Assembly (NCBI RefSeq): GCF_001636295.1
Contig: NZ_CP014209.1
Coordinates: forward strand, 1,922,001 to 1,986,000
Direction of reading: 5' to 3'
Length of the DNA: 64,000 nt
Source of the DNA: Isoptericola dokdonensis DS-3
GTDB taxonomy: Bacteria > Actinomycetota > Actinomycetes > Actinomycetales > Cellulomonadaceae
The position numbers were made by a program, and so were the translations under genes. The notes beneath the pieces are model-generated. The model had not been told where the DNA came from. It made no database searches and saw only the letters and a list, made by a program, of their open reading frames with translations. Positions 52,884 through 60,353 of this stretch are shown here, piece after piece (within the stretch, counting starts at the first letter, position 1; each line of letters opens with the position of its first letter).

Positions 52884-54548
52884 TCACTGCTGGCGTGCGA
52901 GCGCCGTGTTGTACGTGTCGACGAGCTGGGTCGCGCCCAGGCCCTCGAGCTCCGCCACGTAGGCGTCCCAGTCGTCCAGCGAGCGCTGGCCGGTGACGAA
53001 CGCCGCGGTCGCGGCCATCACGGCGTCCTTGAGCTGGGTGTCCAGCAGGGAGGCCTGCTCGAGCTCCATCTCGTCCAGGCGGGCGGCCGGGGTCACCGGC
53101 AGCACCGTCTTGGCGTCCAGGACGGCGCGCGTCCACTCCTTGACCTCGTCCGACATCACGGACTCCAGGAGCTCCTGCGAGGAGCCGTTCGCCAGCAGGA
53201 ACACGCCGTTGCTGTAACCGAAGTCGGTGTTGAGCATCTTCGGGGCGCCCGGGTTGAGGGCGTTCCAGCCGATGTCCTCCTTGAGGGTGCGCGCACCGTC
53301 GACGACGTCGTAGGTCTCACCCTCGACGCCCCACTGCGCGAACTCCATGCCCTCGTCCGAGTAGTACTGCCAGTCGACGTACTGCAGGAGCGCCTTGAAG
53401 TACGGCTTCTCCGCGGCGTCGGCCGCGATCATCAGGCCGGACGACAGGCGGCTCGGGAGCAGGTTGCTGCCCGCGGGGCCGCCCGGGAGGGTCAGCAGGC
53501 GGATCGAGGCGTCCTTGCCGGCGTCCTCCATGGCGGTGCGGTACACCGTGATCTCCTGGGTGTTGCCCGAGATCGCCGCCGAGGAGCCCGAGATGAACTT
53601 CTGCTTCGCCTGGTCGTCGTTCTGCGTGATCTCCGGGTCCATCGCCCCCGAGGAGACCATGCCTGCGACCGTCTCGAGGAGCTGGCGGTAGCCGTCCGAC
53701 GTGCCGTTGAACGTGAACTGGCCCGCCGCGTCGTCGTACCAGGTGTTCGCGTAGCCCCAGCCGCCCGACGCCCCGAAGTTCGGCGCCATGTACTGCAGCA
53801 TCGCACCCAGCGGCTGCGAGTCCGTCCACCGGTCCGAGAACGCGTAGTCGATGTCCGGGTTCGCCTCCTTGACCGTCTGCAGGTCCGCGGCGAACTCCTC
53901 CCACGTCGCCGGGTCCTCCGTGATCCCGGCCTTCGTCCACATGTCGTCGTTGATCACGACGGAGTACTGGACGTCCGTGATCTCCCGGAGACCGGGCAGG
54001 ATGTAGAACTTGCCGTCGTCCTGGCGGAGGTTGTCGAGGTCCTCCTGGAGGCCCCAGTCCTCGATCTTCTGGGAGAAGTTCGGCATGTACTCCAGGTAGT
54101 CCGACACCGGCAGCAGCGCGCCGCCCGCGACGAACTGCACCTCCTGGCCGGGGTACGTCACCGACATGATGTCGGACGTCTCGCCCGAGCCGATGAGCAG
54201 TGCCTTCTTCTGGTCCCAGTCCGCCAGCGGCACGTCGGTGCGCGCGAACGTGACGTTCTGGTTCGCCTCCAGCTGCTGGAAGATCGACCAGTCGTCCTGC
54301 ACCGGGTAGTTCGGGTGGTCGCGGTACAGCAGGGAGAGCTCCACCGGCTCGGTGGCCCGGAAGGTGTCGCCCGCGGCGAACTCCTCCATGGCGCCCACCG
54401 ACTGCTCGGCGCCGATGGTCACGGCGTCACCGGTCGCGTCACCGTCGCCCGTCTCGCCCTCGTCGCCGCCGCCGCACGCGGCCAAGCCCAGGGCGAGGGT
54501 GCTGATCGACACGGCCGCGACCGCGGTCCGCATTCTCGTGCTCTTCAT
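52884..54548 (-). CDS. Extracellular solute-binding lipoprotein, LplA/YtcQ type
   Basis: 554 aa; ATG 54548 with GAGGAGA upstream. Lipobox LGLAACGGG with Cys near residue 25, then an acidic Gly-rich linker. Large binding proteins of this size pair with LplB/LplC-type permeases and bind oligosaccharides. Residues DDWSIFQQLEANQNVTFARTDVP and the many Trp/Tyr in the C-terminal lobe (YVDWQYYSDEGMEFAQWGVEG) suit a stacking sugar site. No ATPase is present, as is usual: a shared MsiK-type ATPase would energise it. Confidence 0.93.
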   Translation of the reverse strand: MKSTRMRTAVAAVSISTLALGLAACGGGDEGETGDGDATGDAVTIGAEQSVGAMEEFAAGDTFRATEPVELSLLYRDHPNYPVQDDWSIFQQLEANQNVTFARTDVPLADWDQKKALLIGSGETSDIMSVTYPGQEVQFVAGGALLPVSDYLEYMPNFSQKIEDWGLQEDLDNLRQDDGKFYILPGLREITDVQYSVVINDDMWTKAGITEDPATWEEFAADLQTVKEANPDIDYAFSDRWTDSQPLGAMLQYMAPNFGASGGWGYANTWYDDAAGQFTFNGTSDGYRQLLETVAGMVSSGAMDPEITQNDDQAKQKFISGSSAAISGNTQEITVYRTAMEDAGKDASIRLLTLPGGPAGSNLLPSRLSSGLMIAADAAEKPYFKALLQYVDWQYYSDEGMEFAQWGVEGETYDVVDGARTLKEDIGWNALNPGAPKMLNTDFGYSNGVFLLANGSSQELLESVMSDEVKEWTRAVLDAKTVLPVTPAARLDEMELEQASLLDTQLKDAVMAATAAFVTGQRSLDDWDAYVAELEGLGATQLVDTYNTALARQQ

Positions 54549-54625
54549 GATTCTCCTCGTGTGACGAGCGTCGTCGCTCTGACAGGTGGGGACGGCGAGG
54601 CGCCGAGCCCCCGGGGACGGGTCGG

Positions 54626-55549
54626 TCAGCCCTTGACCGAGCCGAGCATCACCCCGGAGACGAAGTACCTCTGGATGAACGGGTACAGGCAGATGATCGG
54701 CAGGACGGTCAGCAGCATCGTCACCGCCTGGATGTTCGCGCCGATCTGCACAGCCTCCATGCCGGTCGTGCCCGCGGCGGGGCTCGTCGCTGCCGCGATG
54801 AGGTTGCGCAGGTAGACGGTGACCGGGAACAGCTCCTTCTGGTCCAGGTACAGGAACGCGTTGAACCAGGAGTTCCACAGGCCGACCGCGTAGAACAGCG
54901 TCATCGTCGCGAGCACCGCCTTGGACAGCGGCAGCACGATCCGGAAGAAGACGCCGTACGTCGTCAGGCCGTCGATCGCCGCGGCCTCCTCCAGCTCGGC
55001 CGGGAAGTTCTCGAAGAACGACTTCATGACCAGCAGGTTGAAGACGCTGATCGCGCCCGGCAGGACGATCGCCCACATCGTGTTGCGCATCCCGAGGATG
55101 TCCGCGACCAGGATGTAGTTCGGGATCAGACCGCCGCCGAAGAACATCGTGAACACGGCGATGCCGATGAAGAAGTTGCGGCCCTTGAGGTGCTGGCGGC
55201 TCAGCGCGTACGCGTACGGCGTCGTCAGCGCCATCGAGATCGCCGTGCCGAGCACCGTGTACAGCAGCGTGTTCGCGTAGTTGCGCCAGAACAGCGAGTC
55301 GCCCATGACGACGTCGAAGGTGTCGAGGTTGAAGCCCCGCGGCCAGAGGTTGACCTCGCCGGCGGCGATGAAGCCCTCCGAGGAGAACGCCTTCGCGACC
55401 AGGTTGACGAACGGGTAGAGCGTCACCGCGCAGACGAGGAGCAGCAGGACCACGTTCGTCCAGCGGAACGTCCGGTAGCCGGGCGTGTCCTTGATCGTCG
55501 TCGTGCTCTGGCGGACCGCCGCCAGGTCCGGGGTCCGGGTTTCGGTCAC
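54626..55549 (-). CDS. Carbohydrate ABC transporter permease, LplC type
   Basis: 307 aa from GTG 55549, which overlaps the upstream permease stop as GTGA. Six hydrophobic segments from VVLLLLVCAVTLYPFVNLVA; EAA loop ELEEAAAIDGLTTYG...LPLSKAV; the C-terminal PFIQRYFVSGVMLGSVKG is typical of LplC/YtcP. Second permease of the oligosaccharide importer with the 52884 binding protein. Confidence 0.94.
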   Translation of the reverse strand: MTETRTPDLAAVRQSTTTIKDTPGYRTFRWTNVVLLLLVCAVTLYPFVNLVAKAFSSEGFIAAGEVNLWPRGFNLDTFDVVMGDSLFWRNYANTLLYTVLGTAISMALTTPYAYALSRQHLKGRNFFIGIAVFTMFFGGGLIPNYILVADILGMRNTMWAIVLPGAISVFNLLVMKSFFENFPAELEEAAAIDGLTTYGVFFRIVLPLSKAVLATMTLFYAVGLWNSWFNAFLYLDQKELFPVTVYLRNLIAAATSPAAGTTGMEAVQIGANIQAVTMLLTVLPIICLYPFIQRYFVSGVMLGSVKG

Positions 55550-56562
55550 CACAGCGAGGCTCCAACCATGCGGCGCGAGGCATAGTTCGCGGTCAGGACG
55601 AGGGTCAGCCCGATCACGGCCTCGAACAGGCCGATCGCGGTGCCGTAGGAGAACTGGGCGGACTGGATGCCGACCCGGTACAGGTAGGTCGAGATGACGT
55701 CCGCCGTCGAGTAGATGAGCGGGTTCTGCAGCAGCAGGACCTTCTCGAACCCGACCGCCATGAAGGTGCCGATGTTGAGGATGAGCAGCACCATCATGGT
55801 CGGGCGGATGCCCGGCAGGGTGATGTGCCACGTCTGCTGCCACCGGTTCGCACCGTCGATGCGGGACGCCTCGTAGAGCTGGTCGTCGATGGTCGTCAGG
55901 GCGGCGAGGTAGAGGATCGTGCCCCACCCGACGGTCTGCCAGACCTCGGAGCTCACGTAGATCGTGCGGAACCACTCGGGCTGCTGCATGAACGAGATCG
56001 GGTCGCCGCCGAACGCCGTGACGAGCTGGTTGACGGTGCCGTTGACCGACGTCAGCTGCAGCACGAGGCCGGCGACGATGACGATCGACATGAAGTGCGG
56101 CAGGTACGAGATCGTCTGCACGATCTTCTTGAACCGGCGCGACCGCAGCTCGTTGAGCATCAGGGCCAGCACGATCGGCAGCGGGAAGCAGATCGCCAGC
56201 GTCAGCAGCCCCAGGATCACGGTGTTCCAGAACACCGTCCAGAACTGCTGGTTGTTGATGAACATCTCGAAGTAGTAGAGGCCGACCCACTCGTCGCCGA
56301 GCGGGTTGCCGCCCGGCCTGAACCGGCGGAACGCGATGACGTTGCCGACCATCGGGGCGTACTTGAAGACGAGGAAGAACAGCACCGGCAGCGCGATGAA
56401 CGTGTAGAGCCGCCAGTCCTTGCGCAGCGCCTGCCGCCACGTCACCCGGTGACGTCGCGCGCGGCGCGGCTCCTTGCCGCTCGGCCTGCTCTCGGTCGGC
56501 GGGGCGAGCTCACCGCCCGTGTCCGCCGGCGGGGCCGTCAGCGCCCCGGCACCGTGTGCCAT
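55546..56562 (-). CDS. Carbohydrate ABC transporter permease, LplB type
   Basis: 338 aa; ATG 56562 with GGGAGCAGG upstream, rejecting a longer frame that runs into the operator. Long charged N-terminus (about 60 residues), then LYTFIALPVLFFLVFKYAPMVG and five more segments; EAA loop LYEASRIDGANRWQQ...LPGIRPTM. First gene of the operon permease-permease-binding protein-GH39-YesL-GH42. Promoter region carries two LacI operators. Confidence 0.94.
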   Translation of the reverse strand: MAHGAGALTAPPADTGGELAPPTESRPSGKEPRRARRHRVTWRQALRKDWRLYTFIALPVLFFLVFKYAPMVGNVIAFRRFRPGGNPLGDEWVGLYYFEMFINNQQFWTVFWNTVILGLLTLAICFPLPIVLALMLNELRSRRFKKIVQTISYLPHFMSIVIVAGLVLQLTSVNGTVNQLVTAFGGDPISFMQQPEWFRTIYVSSEVWQTVGWGTILYLAALTTIDDQLYEASRIDGANRWQQTWHITLPGIRPTMMVLLILNIGTFMAVGFEKVLLLQNPLIYSTADVISTYLYRVGIQSAQFSYGTAIGLFEAVIGLTLVLTANYASRRMVGASLW

Positions 56563-56635
56563 ACCTGCTCCCGTCACGTCATCGTGGCGAACGGGTCCAC
56601 ATCGCTGTGGGTGACCGCCCGAAAGTTTCGACACT

Positions 56636-56648
56636 GAAAACGTTATCG
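56636..56648. promoter_or_regulatory. LacI-type operator of the oligosaccharide transporter operon
   Basis: GAAAACGTTATCG, around an AACGTT core, about 75 bases upstream of the LplB-type permease start. It shares its left half with the uxuA site at 42478. The stretch 56563-56893 between divergent starts is all regulatory, with no gene. Confidence 0.68.
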
Positions 56649-56777
56649 ATAGCGGCAGAGTAGGACGCCCGTCACACGGCGGTCAAGTGGAGTCGGGATC
56701 ACGGTCTGATCACAGGATCGGCCCGATCCTCGGGTTGCGGCGCTCAGATTCACCCGCTGAACTGGGGCGGCAGGCGG

Positions 56778-56793
56778 CGTGACAACGTTTGCA
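56778..56793. promoter_or_regulatory. LacI operator identical (inverted) to the uxaC operator
   Basis: CGTGACAACGTTTGCA, the exact reverse complement of 40936-40951. It lies 101 bases upstream of the LacI start at 56894. Confidence 0.78.
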
Positions 56794-56893
56794 GGAGTTC
56801 TCAGCGAAGGGAGGGATGACTAGGATGGCAATCGAAACTTGCGACCTCAGACCGGGACCATGACCCGCGCGGGCCGGGCCCGGGAAGGACACC

Positions 56894-57931
56894 ATGACCA
56901 CCACGGGGATGCCCGGACCACGCGCCAGCGCGCCGACGATCGCCCAGATCGCCCGCGAGGTCGGCGTGTCCGCGCCCACCGTGTCCAAGGTGCTCAACGG
57001 CCGCGCCGACGTCGCCGAGACCACCCGCACCAAGGTCGAGGACGCCCTCGAGCGCGCAGGCTACCGCCGCCGCCGCGCCGCGCCGCCCGCCGCCGGCACC
57101 GGCCTCATCGACCTCGTGTTCCACAGCTTCGGTTCCGTCTGGTCGCTCGGCATCATCCGGGGCGTCGAGCAGGCGGCCGCCGCCGCCCGCACCAGCGTCA
57201 TCCTGTCCGAGCTCGGCGGCCTCCACCGGCCACCCCAGACCTGGCTCGACGCCACCCTCCTGCGCCCGCCCGTCGGCGTGCTCCTCGTCGCCTCCGGCCT
57301 CAGCGGCGGGCAACGGCGCCAGCTCGTCAGCCGCGGCATCCCGTTCGTCGTCATCGACACCGACGGCGAACCCCCCGCCGACGTCCCCGTCGTCGGCTCC
57401 GACAACTGGAACGGCGGGCTCGTCGCCGCCCGCCACCTCCTCCAGCTCGGCCACCGGCACATCGCCGCCATCAGCGGACCCGCCGACATGCTGTGCAGCC
57501 GCGCCCGCATCGACGGCTTCCGCAGCGCCTTCGAGGGCTCCGGGGTCACGTTCGACCCGCACCTGCTGCGCGGCGGCAACTTCGAGGTCGAGGCCGGCTA
57601 CCGCGCCGGACGTGACCTCCTCGACCGCGCCGACCGCCCCACCGCCGTCTTCGCCGGCTCCGACATGCAGGCCCTCGGCGTCCTGCGCGCCGCCCGCGAC
57701 CTCGGCATCCGCGTCCCCGAGGACCTGTCCGTCGTCGGCTACGACGACCTCCCCCTCGCCCAGTGGACCACCCCGGCCCTGACGACCGTCCGCCAGCCCC
57801 TCGAGGAGATGGGCTCGGCGGCCGCCCGCATGCTCTTCGAGCTCGCCGACCAGCAGACCCCGCTGACCACCCGGCTCAACCTCGGCACCGACCTCGTCGT
57901 CCGCGAGACCACCGCTCCCCCGCCTCGCTGA
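56894..57931 (+). CDS. LacI-family regulator of the oligosaccharide transporter/GH39/GH42 operon
   Basis: 345 aa; ATG 56894 with GGAAGGA upstream. HTH TIAQIAREVGVSAPTVSKVLNGRADV (residues 15-40), sensor domain LIDLVFHSFGSVWSLGIIRGV and LSVVGYDDLPLAQWTTPALT. SAPTVSKVLNGR and RRRAAP are typical of xylan/arabinan-responsive actinobacterial LacI proteins. Divergent from the transporter operon. Its TGA stop overlaps the first unit of array 8. Confidence 0.92.
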   Translation: MTTTGMPGPRASAPTIAQIAREVGVSAPTVSKVLNGRADVAETTRTKVEDALERAGYRRRRAAPPAAGTGLIDLVFHSFGSVWSLGIIRGVEQAAAAARTSVILSELGGLHRPPQTWLDATLLRPPVGVLLVASGLSGGQRRQLVSRGIPFVVIDTDGEPPADVPVVGSDNWNGGLVAARHLLQLGHRHIAAISGPADMLCSRARIDGFRSAFEGSGVTFDPHLLRGGNFEVEAGYRAGRDLLDRADRPTAVFAGSDMQALGVLRAARDLGIRVPEDLSVVGYDDLPLAQWTTPALTTVRQPLEEMGSAAARMLFELADQQTPLTTRLNLGTDLVVRETTAPPPR

Positions 57932-57983
57932 GTCAGCGCCCGTCGGCGCGAGTCAGCGCAGGTTCTGACCAGTCAGCGCAGGT
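57930..57983 (+). repeat. 20-base-period array 8 (3 forward units)
   Basis: AGTCAGCG at 57931, 57951 and 57971. The first A is the last base of the LacI stop codon. The array leads directly into hairpin C. Confidence 0.88.
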
Positions 57984-57986
57984 TCC

Positions 57987-58083
57987 GGGTGGTGGAGGGA
58001 TCTCGCGCGTCGTCGCGTTCACGGGCCCCAGGGGGCCCTCCACTCCGGGTCTGACGACGACGCGCGAGATCCCTCCACCACCC
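57987..58083. repeat. Giant hairpin element, copy C (29-bp perfect stem, 39-nt conserved loop)
   Basis: Left arm 57987-58015 (begins GGGTGGTGGAGGGATCTCG) pairs perfectly with 58055-58083. The 39-nt loop (58016-58054) matches copy B in all but four bases and contains the inner hairpin GGGCCCC-AG-GGGGCCC. The outer 17 bp of the stem are unrelated to those of copies A and B. Confidence 0.88.
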
Positions 58084-58110
58084 TTCGTCGTCGATCGGTC
58101 GCCACCGGGC

Positions 58111-58247
58111 GCGAGTCAGCACACCTCCCCGCGGGTCAGCGCACATCGGCGCGAGTCAGCGCACATCGGCACGAGTCAGCGCAGGTCGGCGCGAGTCAGC
58201 GCAGGTCGGCGCGAGTCAGCGCAGGTCGGCGCGAGTCAGCGCACGAT
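58111..58247 (+). repeat. 20-base-period array 9 (7 forward units)
   Basis: Units begin every 20 bases (AGTCAGC at 58114, GGTCAGC at 58134, then 58154, 58174, 58194, 58214, 58234). Four consecutive units are identical over GCGCGAGTCAGCGCAGGTCG, pointing to recent expansion or gene conversion. Confidence 0.9.
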
Positions 58248-58420
58248 GACGACAGCAGCCACACGGGCTGCGATGCTTCGACGCGGGAGCACGTCGTCCA
58301 CGGTCCCGTTGTCTCCCGAGCCGCCGACGCCGGGCCATATCCGTGCAGCAGTCCCTTTCGATCGGGCAACCGCTCGACGCACGCCGCGCCAAACGACTCC
58401 GCCCCGACCCGCCGGGCTCT
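58248..58420. other. Gap between arrays 9 and 10, no feature recognised
   Basis: Unique sequence between two repeat blocks in the 586-base gap between convergent genes (57931 and 58518). Open frames crossing it are artefacts of high GC. It has no clear hairpin or promoter. Confidence 0.5.
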
Positions 58421-58514
58421 CGCTGACTCCCGCTGATCTGTGCTGACTCGCGCCGATGTGCGCTGACTCGCGCCGATGTGCGCTGACTCGCGTGGATGTG
58501 CGCTGACTCGCGAC
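58421..58514 (-). repeat. 20-base-period array 10 (5 reverse units)
   Basis: CGCTGACT-type units begin at 58421, 58441, 58461, 58481 and 58501. The array ends four bases before the minus-strand kdgK stop. With arrays 8 and 9 the region 57930-58514 is a composite of forward units, hairpin, forward units and reverse units. Confidence 0.88.
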
Positions 58515-58517
58515 AGG

Positions 58518-59624
58518 TCAGCGCTGGACGCGCGCGCTGCCCCCGCCGGCGAGCTTGGCGACCTCGGCGAGGTTCGCCGTCGTCGTGTCGCCGGGGGTGG
58601 TCATGGCGAGCGCACCGTGCGCGGCGCCGTACTCGACGGCCTCCTGGAGGGAGCCGAGCTCGAGCAGACCGTAGGCGAGGCCGGAGGCGAAGGAGTCGCC
58701 GCCGCCGACGCGGTCGTAGATCTCCAGGTCGGGGCGGTGGGTGGCCTCGACGAACCCTTCGCCGCGGGACCAGGCGATGGCGCCCCAGTCGTTGACGGTG
58801 GCGGTCTTGACGCCGCGCAGGGTGGTGGCGATGACCTGGAAGTTCGGGTACGCCTCGGCGGCCGTCTTGATCATGGCGCGGAAGGCGCCGGTGTCGAGGT
58901 CGGTGAGGGACTCGTCGACGCCCTCGACCTCGAAGCCGAGGGAGGCGGTGAAGTCCTCTTCGTTGCCGATCATGACGTCGACGTGGTGGGCGAGCCGCTG
59001 GTTGACCTCGCGGGCGCGCTCGATGCCGCCGATGCCCTTCCACAGGGAGGGCCGGAAGTTGAGGTCGTAGGACACGACGGTGCCGTGGCGGCGCGCGGCG
59101 GACATGGCTGCCTCGGCGACGTCGGCGGCGGACTCGGACAGGGCGGCGAAGATGCCGCCGGTGTGCAGCCAGCGCACGCCGGAGCCGAAGAGGGCGTCCC
59201 AGTCGACGTCGTCGGGCTTCATCTGGGAGATGGCGGTGTTGCCGCGGTCGCTGACGCCCACGGCGCCGCGGACGCCGAACCCGCGCTCGGTGAAGTTGAG
59301 GCCGTTGCGCACGGTGCGGCCGATGCCGTCGTACGGGTGCCACTGGATCCAGGAGGTGTCGAGCCCGCCGGTGAGGACGAAGTCCTCGACGAGGCGGCCG
59401 ACCTCGTTGTCGGCGAGGGCGGTGACGACGGCGCCGCGCAGCCCGAAGGCGCGGCGGAGGCCGCGGGCGACGTTGTACTCGCCGCCGCCCTCCCAGACGT
59501 CGAAGCTGCGGGTGGTGCGCACGCGGCGGTCGCCGGGGTCGAGGCGGAGCATGATCTCGCCGAGGGCGACGACGTCGTAGCGGCACTCGGCGGCGGGGCG
59601 GGTGGTGATGGACGGGTTGGCCAC
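58518..59624 (-). CDS. kdgK: 2-keto-3-deoxygluconate kinase (PfkB family)
   Basis: 368 aa from GTG 59624, six bases after the eda stop. PfkB sugar kinase: N-terminal VVALGEIMLRLDPGDRR, substrate loop WEGGGEYNVARGL, the anion-hole motif YDRVGGGDSFASGLAYG with catalytic Asp (about 310). Phosphorylates 2-keto-3-deoxygluconate, made by UxuA, to KDPG. A distinctive insert (MIGNEEDFTASLGFEVEG) fits the KdgK subgroup. Operon eda-kdgK, divergent from an IclR regulator. Confidence 0.92.
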   Translation of the reverse strand: MANPSITTRPAAECRYDVVALGEIMLRLDPGDRRVRTTRSFDVWEGGGEYNVARGLRRAFGLRGAVVTALADNEVGRLVEDFVLTGGLDTSWIQWHPYDGIGRTVRNGLNFTERGFGVRGAVGVSDRGNTAISQMKPDDVDWDALFGSGVRWLHTGGIFAALSESAADVAEAAMSAARRHGTVVSYDLNFRPSLWKGIGGIERAREVNQRLAHHVDVMIGNEEDFTASLGFEVEGVDESLTDLDTGAFRAMIKTAAEAYPNFQVIATTLRGVKTATVNDWGAIAWSRGEGFVEATHRPDLEIYDRVGGGDSFASGLAYGLLELGSLQEAVEYGAAHGALAMTTPGDTTTANLAEVAKLAGGGSARVQR

Positions 59625-59629
59625 GGTGA

Positions 59630-60286
59630 TCAGGACTCCAGGGTGTGGGCGTGGGCGAGGTCGACGGCCTCGGCGCTGCGGCGGGTGATCTCGGCCCAGT
59701 CGCCGGCGTCGACGAGGGTCTTGTCGACCATCCAGGAGCCGCCGACGGCGAGGACGGGCTTGAGGCCGAGGTAGTCGGGCAGGTTGGCCGCGCTGACTCC
59801 GCCGGTGGGGACGAACTGCAGGCCGGGGAAGGGGGCGGCGAAGGCCTTGAGGGCGGCGGGGCCGCCGACGATCGAGGCGGGGAAGAGCTTGACGGTGCTG
59901 ATGCCGAGGTCGAGCGCGGCCATGATCTCGCTGGGGGTGGCGACGCCGGGCAGGACGGGGACGCCGTGCTCCTGGGCGCGCTGGACGACCCGGGCGGAGA
60001 GGCCGGGAGAGACGATGTAGCGGGCGCCGGCCGCGACGACGGCGTCGACCTGGTCGGCGGTGGTGACGGTGCCGGCTCCGACGACGACGTCGGGCCGCTC
60101 GGCGGCGACGGCGCGGATGGCGTCGAGGCCGCCGGCGGTGCGCAGGGTGATCTCGGCGACGGGGAGCCCGCCGGCGACGAGGGCGTCGGCGAGGGCGAGG
60201 CCCTGGTCCGCGCCGTCGACGACGACGACGGGCACGATGCGGTGCTTGCCGAGGGCGTCCAGGACGGCGTCGTCTGAGGCTGTCAT
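59630..60286 (-). CDS. eda: 2-keto-3-deoxy-6-phosphogluconate aldolase
   Basis: 218 aa; GGAG seven bases upstream of ATG 60286. Class I aldolase: catalytic Glu in VAEITLRTAGG (about 45), VVGAGTVTTADQ, Schiff-base Lys in STVKLFPASIVGG (about 132) and VPTGGVSAANLPDYL. Splits KDPG to pyruvate and glyceraldehyde-3-phosphate, the last step of the hexuronate route in this window; also serves Entner-Doudoroff flux. First gene of eda-kdgK. Confidence 0.95.
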   Translation of the reverse strand: MTASDDAVLDALGKHRIVPVVVVDGADQGLALADALVAGGLPVAEITLRTAGGLDAIRAVAAERPDVVVGAGTVTTADQVDAVVAAGARYIVSPGLSARVVQRAQEHGVPVLPGVATPSEIMAALDLGISTVKLFPASIVGGPAALKAFAAPFPGLQFVPTGGVSAANLPDYLGLKPVLAVGGSWMVDKTLVDAGDWAEITRRSAEAVDLAHAHTLES

Positions 60287-60296
60287 TCTCCACTCC

Positions 60297-60334
60297 GTTT
60301 CGTTATAGTGAACGCCAGTTGTTCACTGCGAAAC
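60297..60334. promoter_or_regulatory. IclR-type nested palindromic operator between eda and the IclR gene
   Basis: Outer arms GTTTCG (60297-60302)/CGAAAC (60329-60334) and inner arms AGTGAAC (60307-60313)/GTTCACT (60321-60327) around GCCAGTT. Placed between divergent starts (60286 and 60354), overlapping both promoters; probably bound by the IclR protein. Confidence 0.78.
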
Positions 60335-60353
60335 ACCCTACCGGAAGGTGGCC

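Noticed and set aside
5200..58054. Conserved peptide read through the hairpin loops (AFTGPRGPST-like, or VEGPLGPVNAT-like on the minus strand)
   Set aside because: The three copies sit after stop codons with no start or ribosome site, and differences follow base pairing rather than codon usage. The nucleotide structure explains the conservation better.
58248..58420. Possible small gene between arrays 9 and 10
   Set aside because: No start with a ribosome site and no coding bias; frames crossing it begin or end in the repeats.
5281..58514. Periodic arrays considered as CRISPR
   Set aside because: The conserved part is only about 13 bases with 7-base spacers, units invert within arrays, and there are no cas genes. 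CRISPR repeats and spacers are longer and unidirectional.
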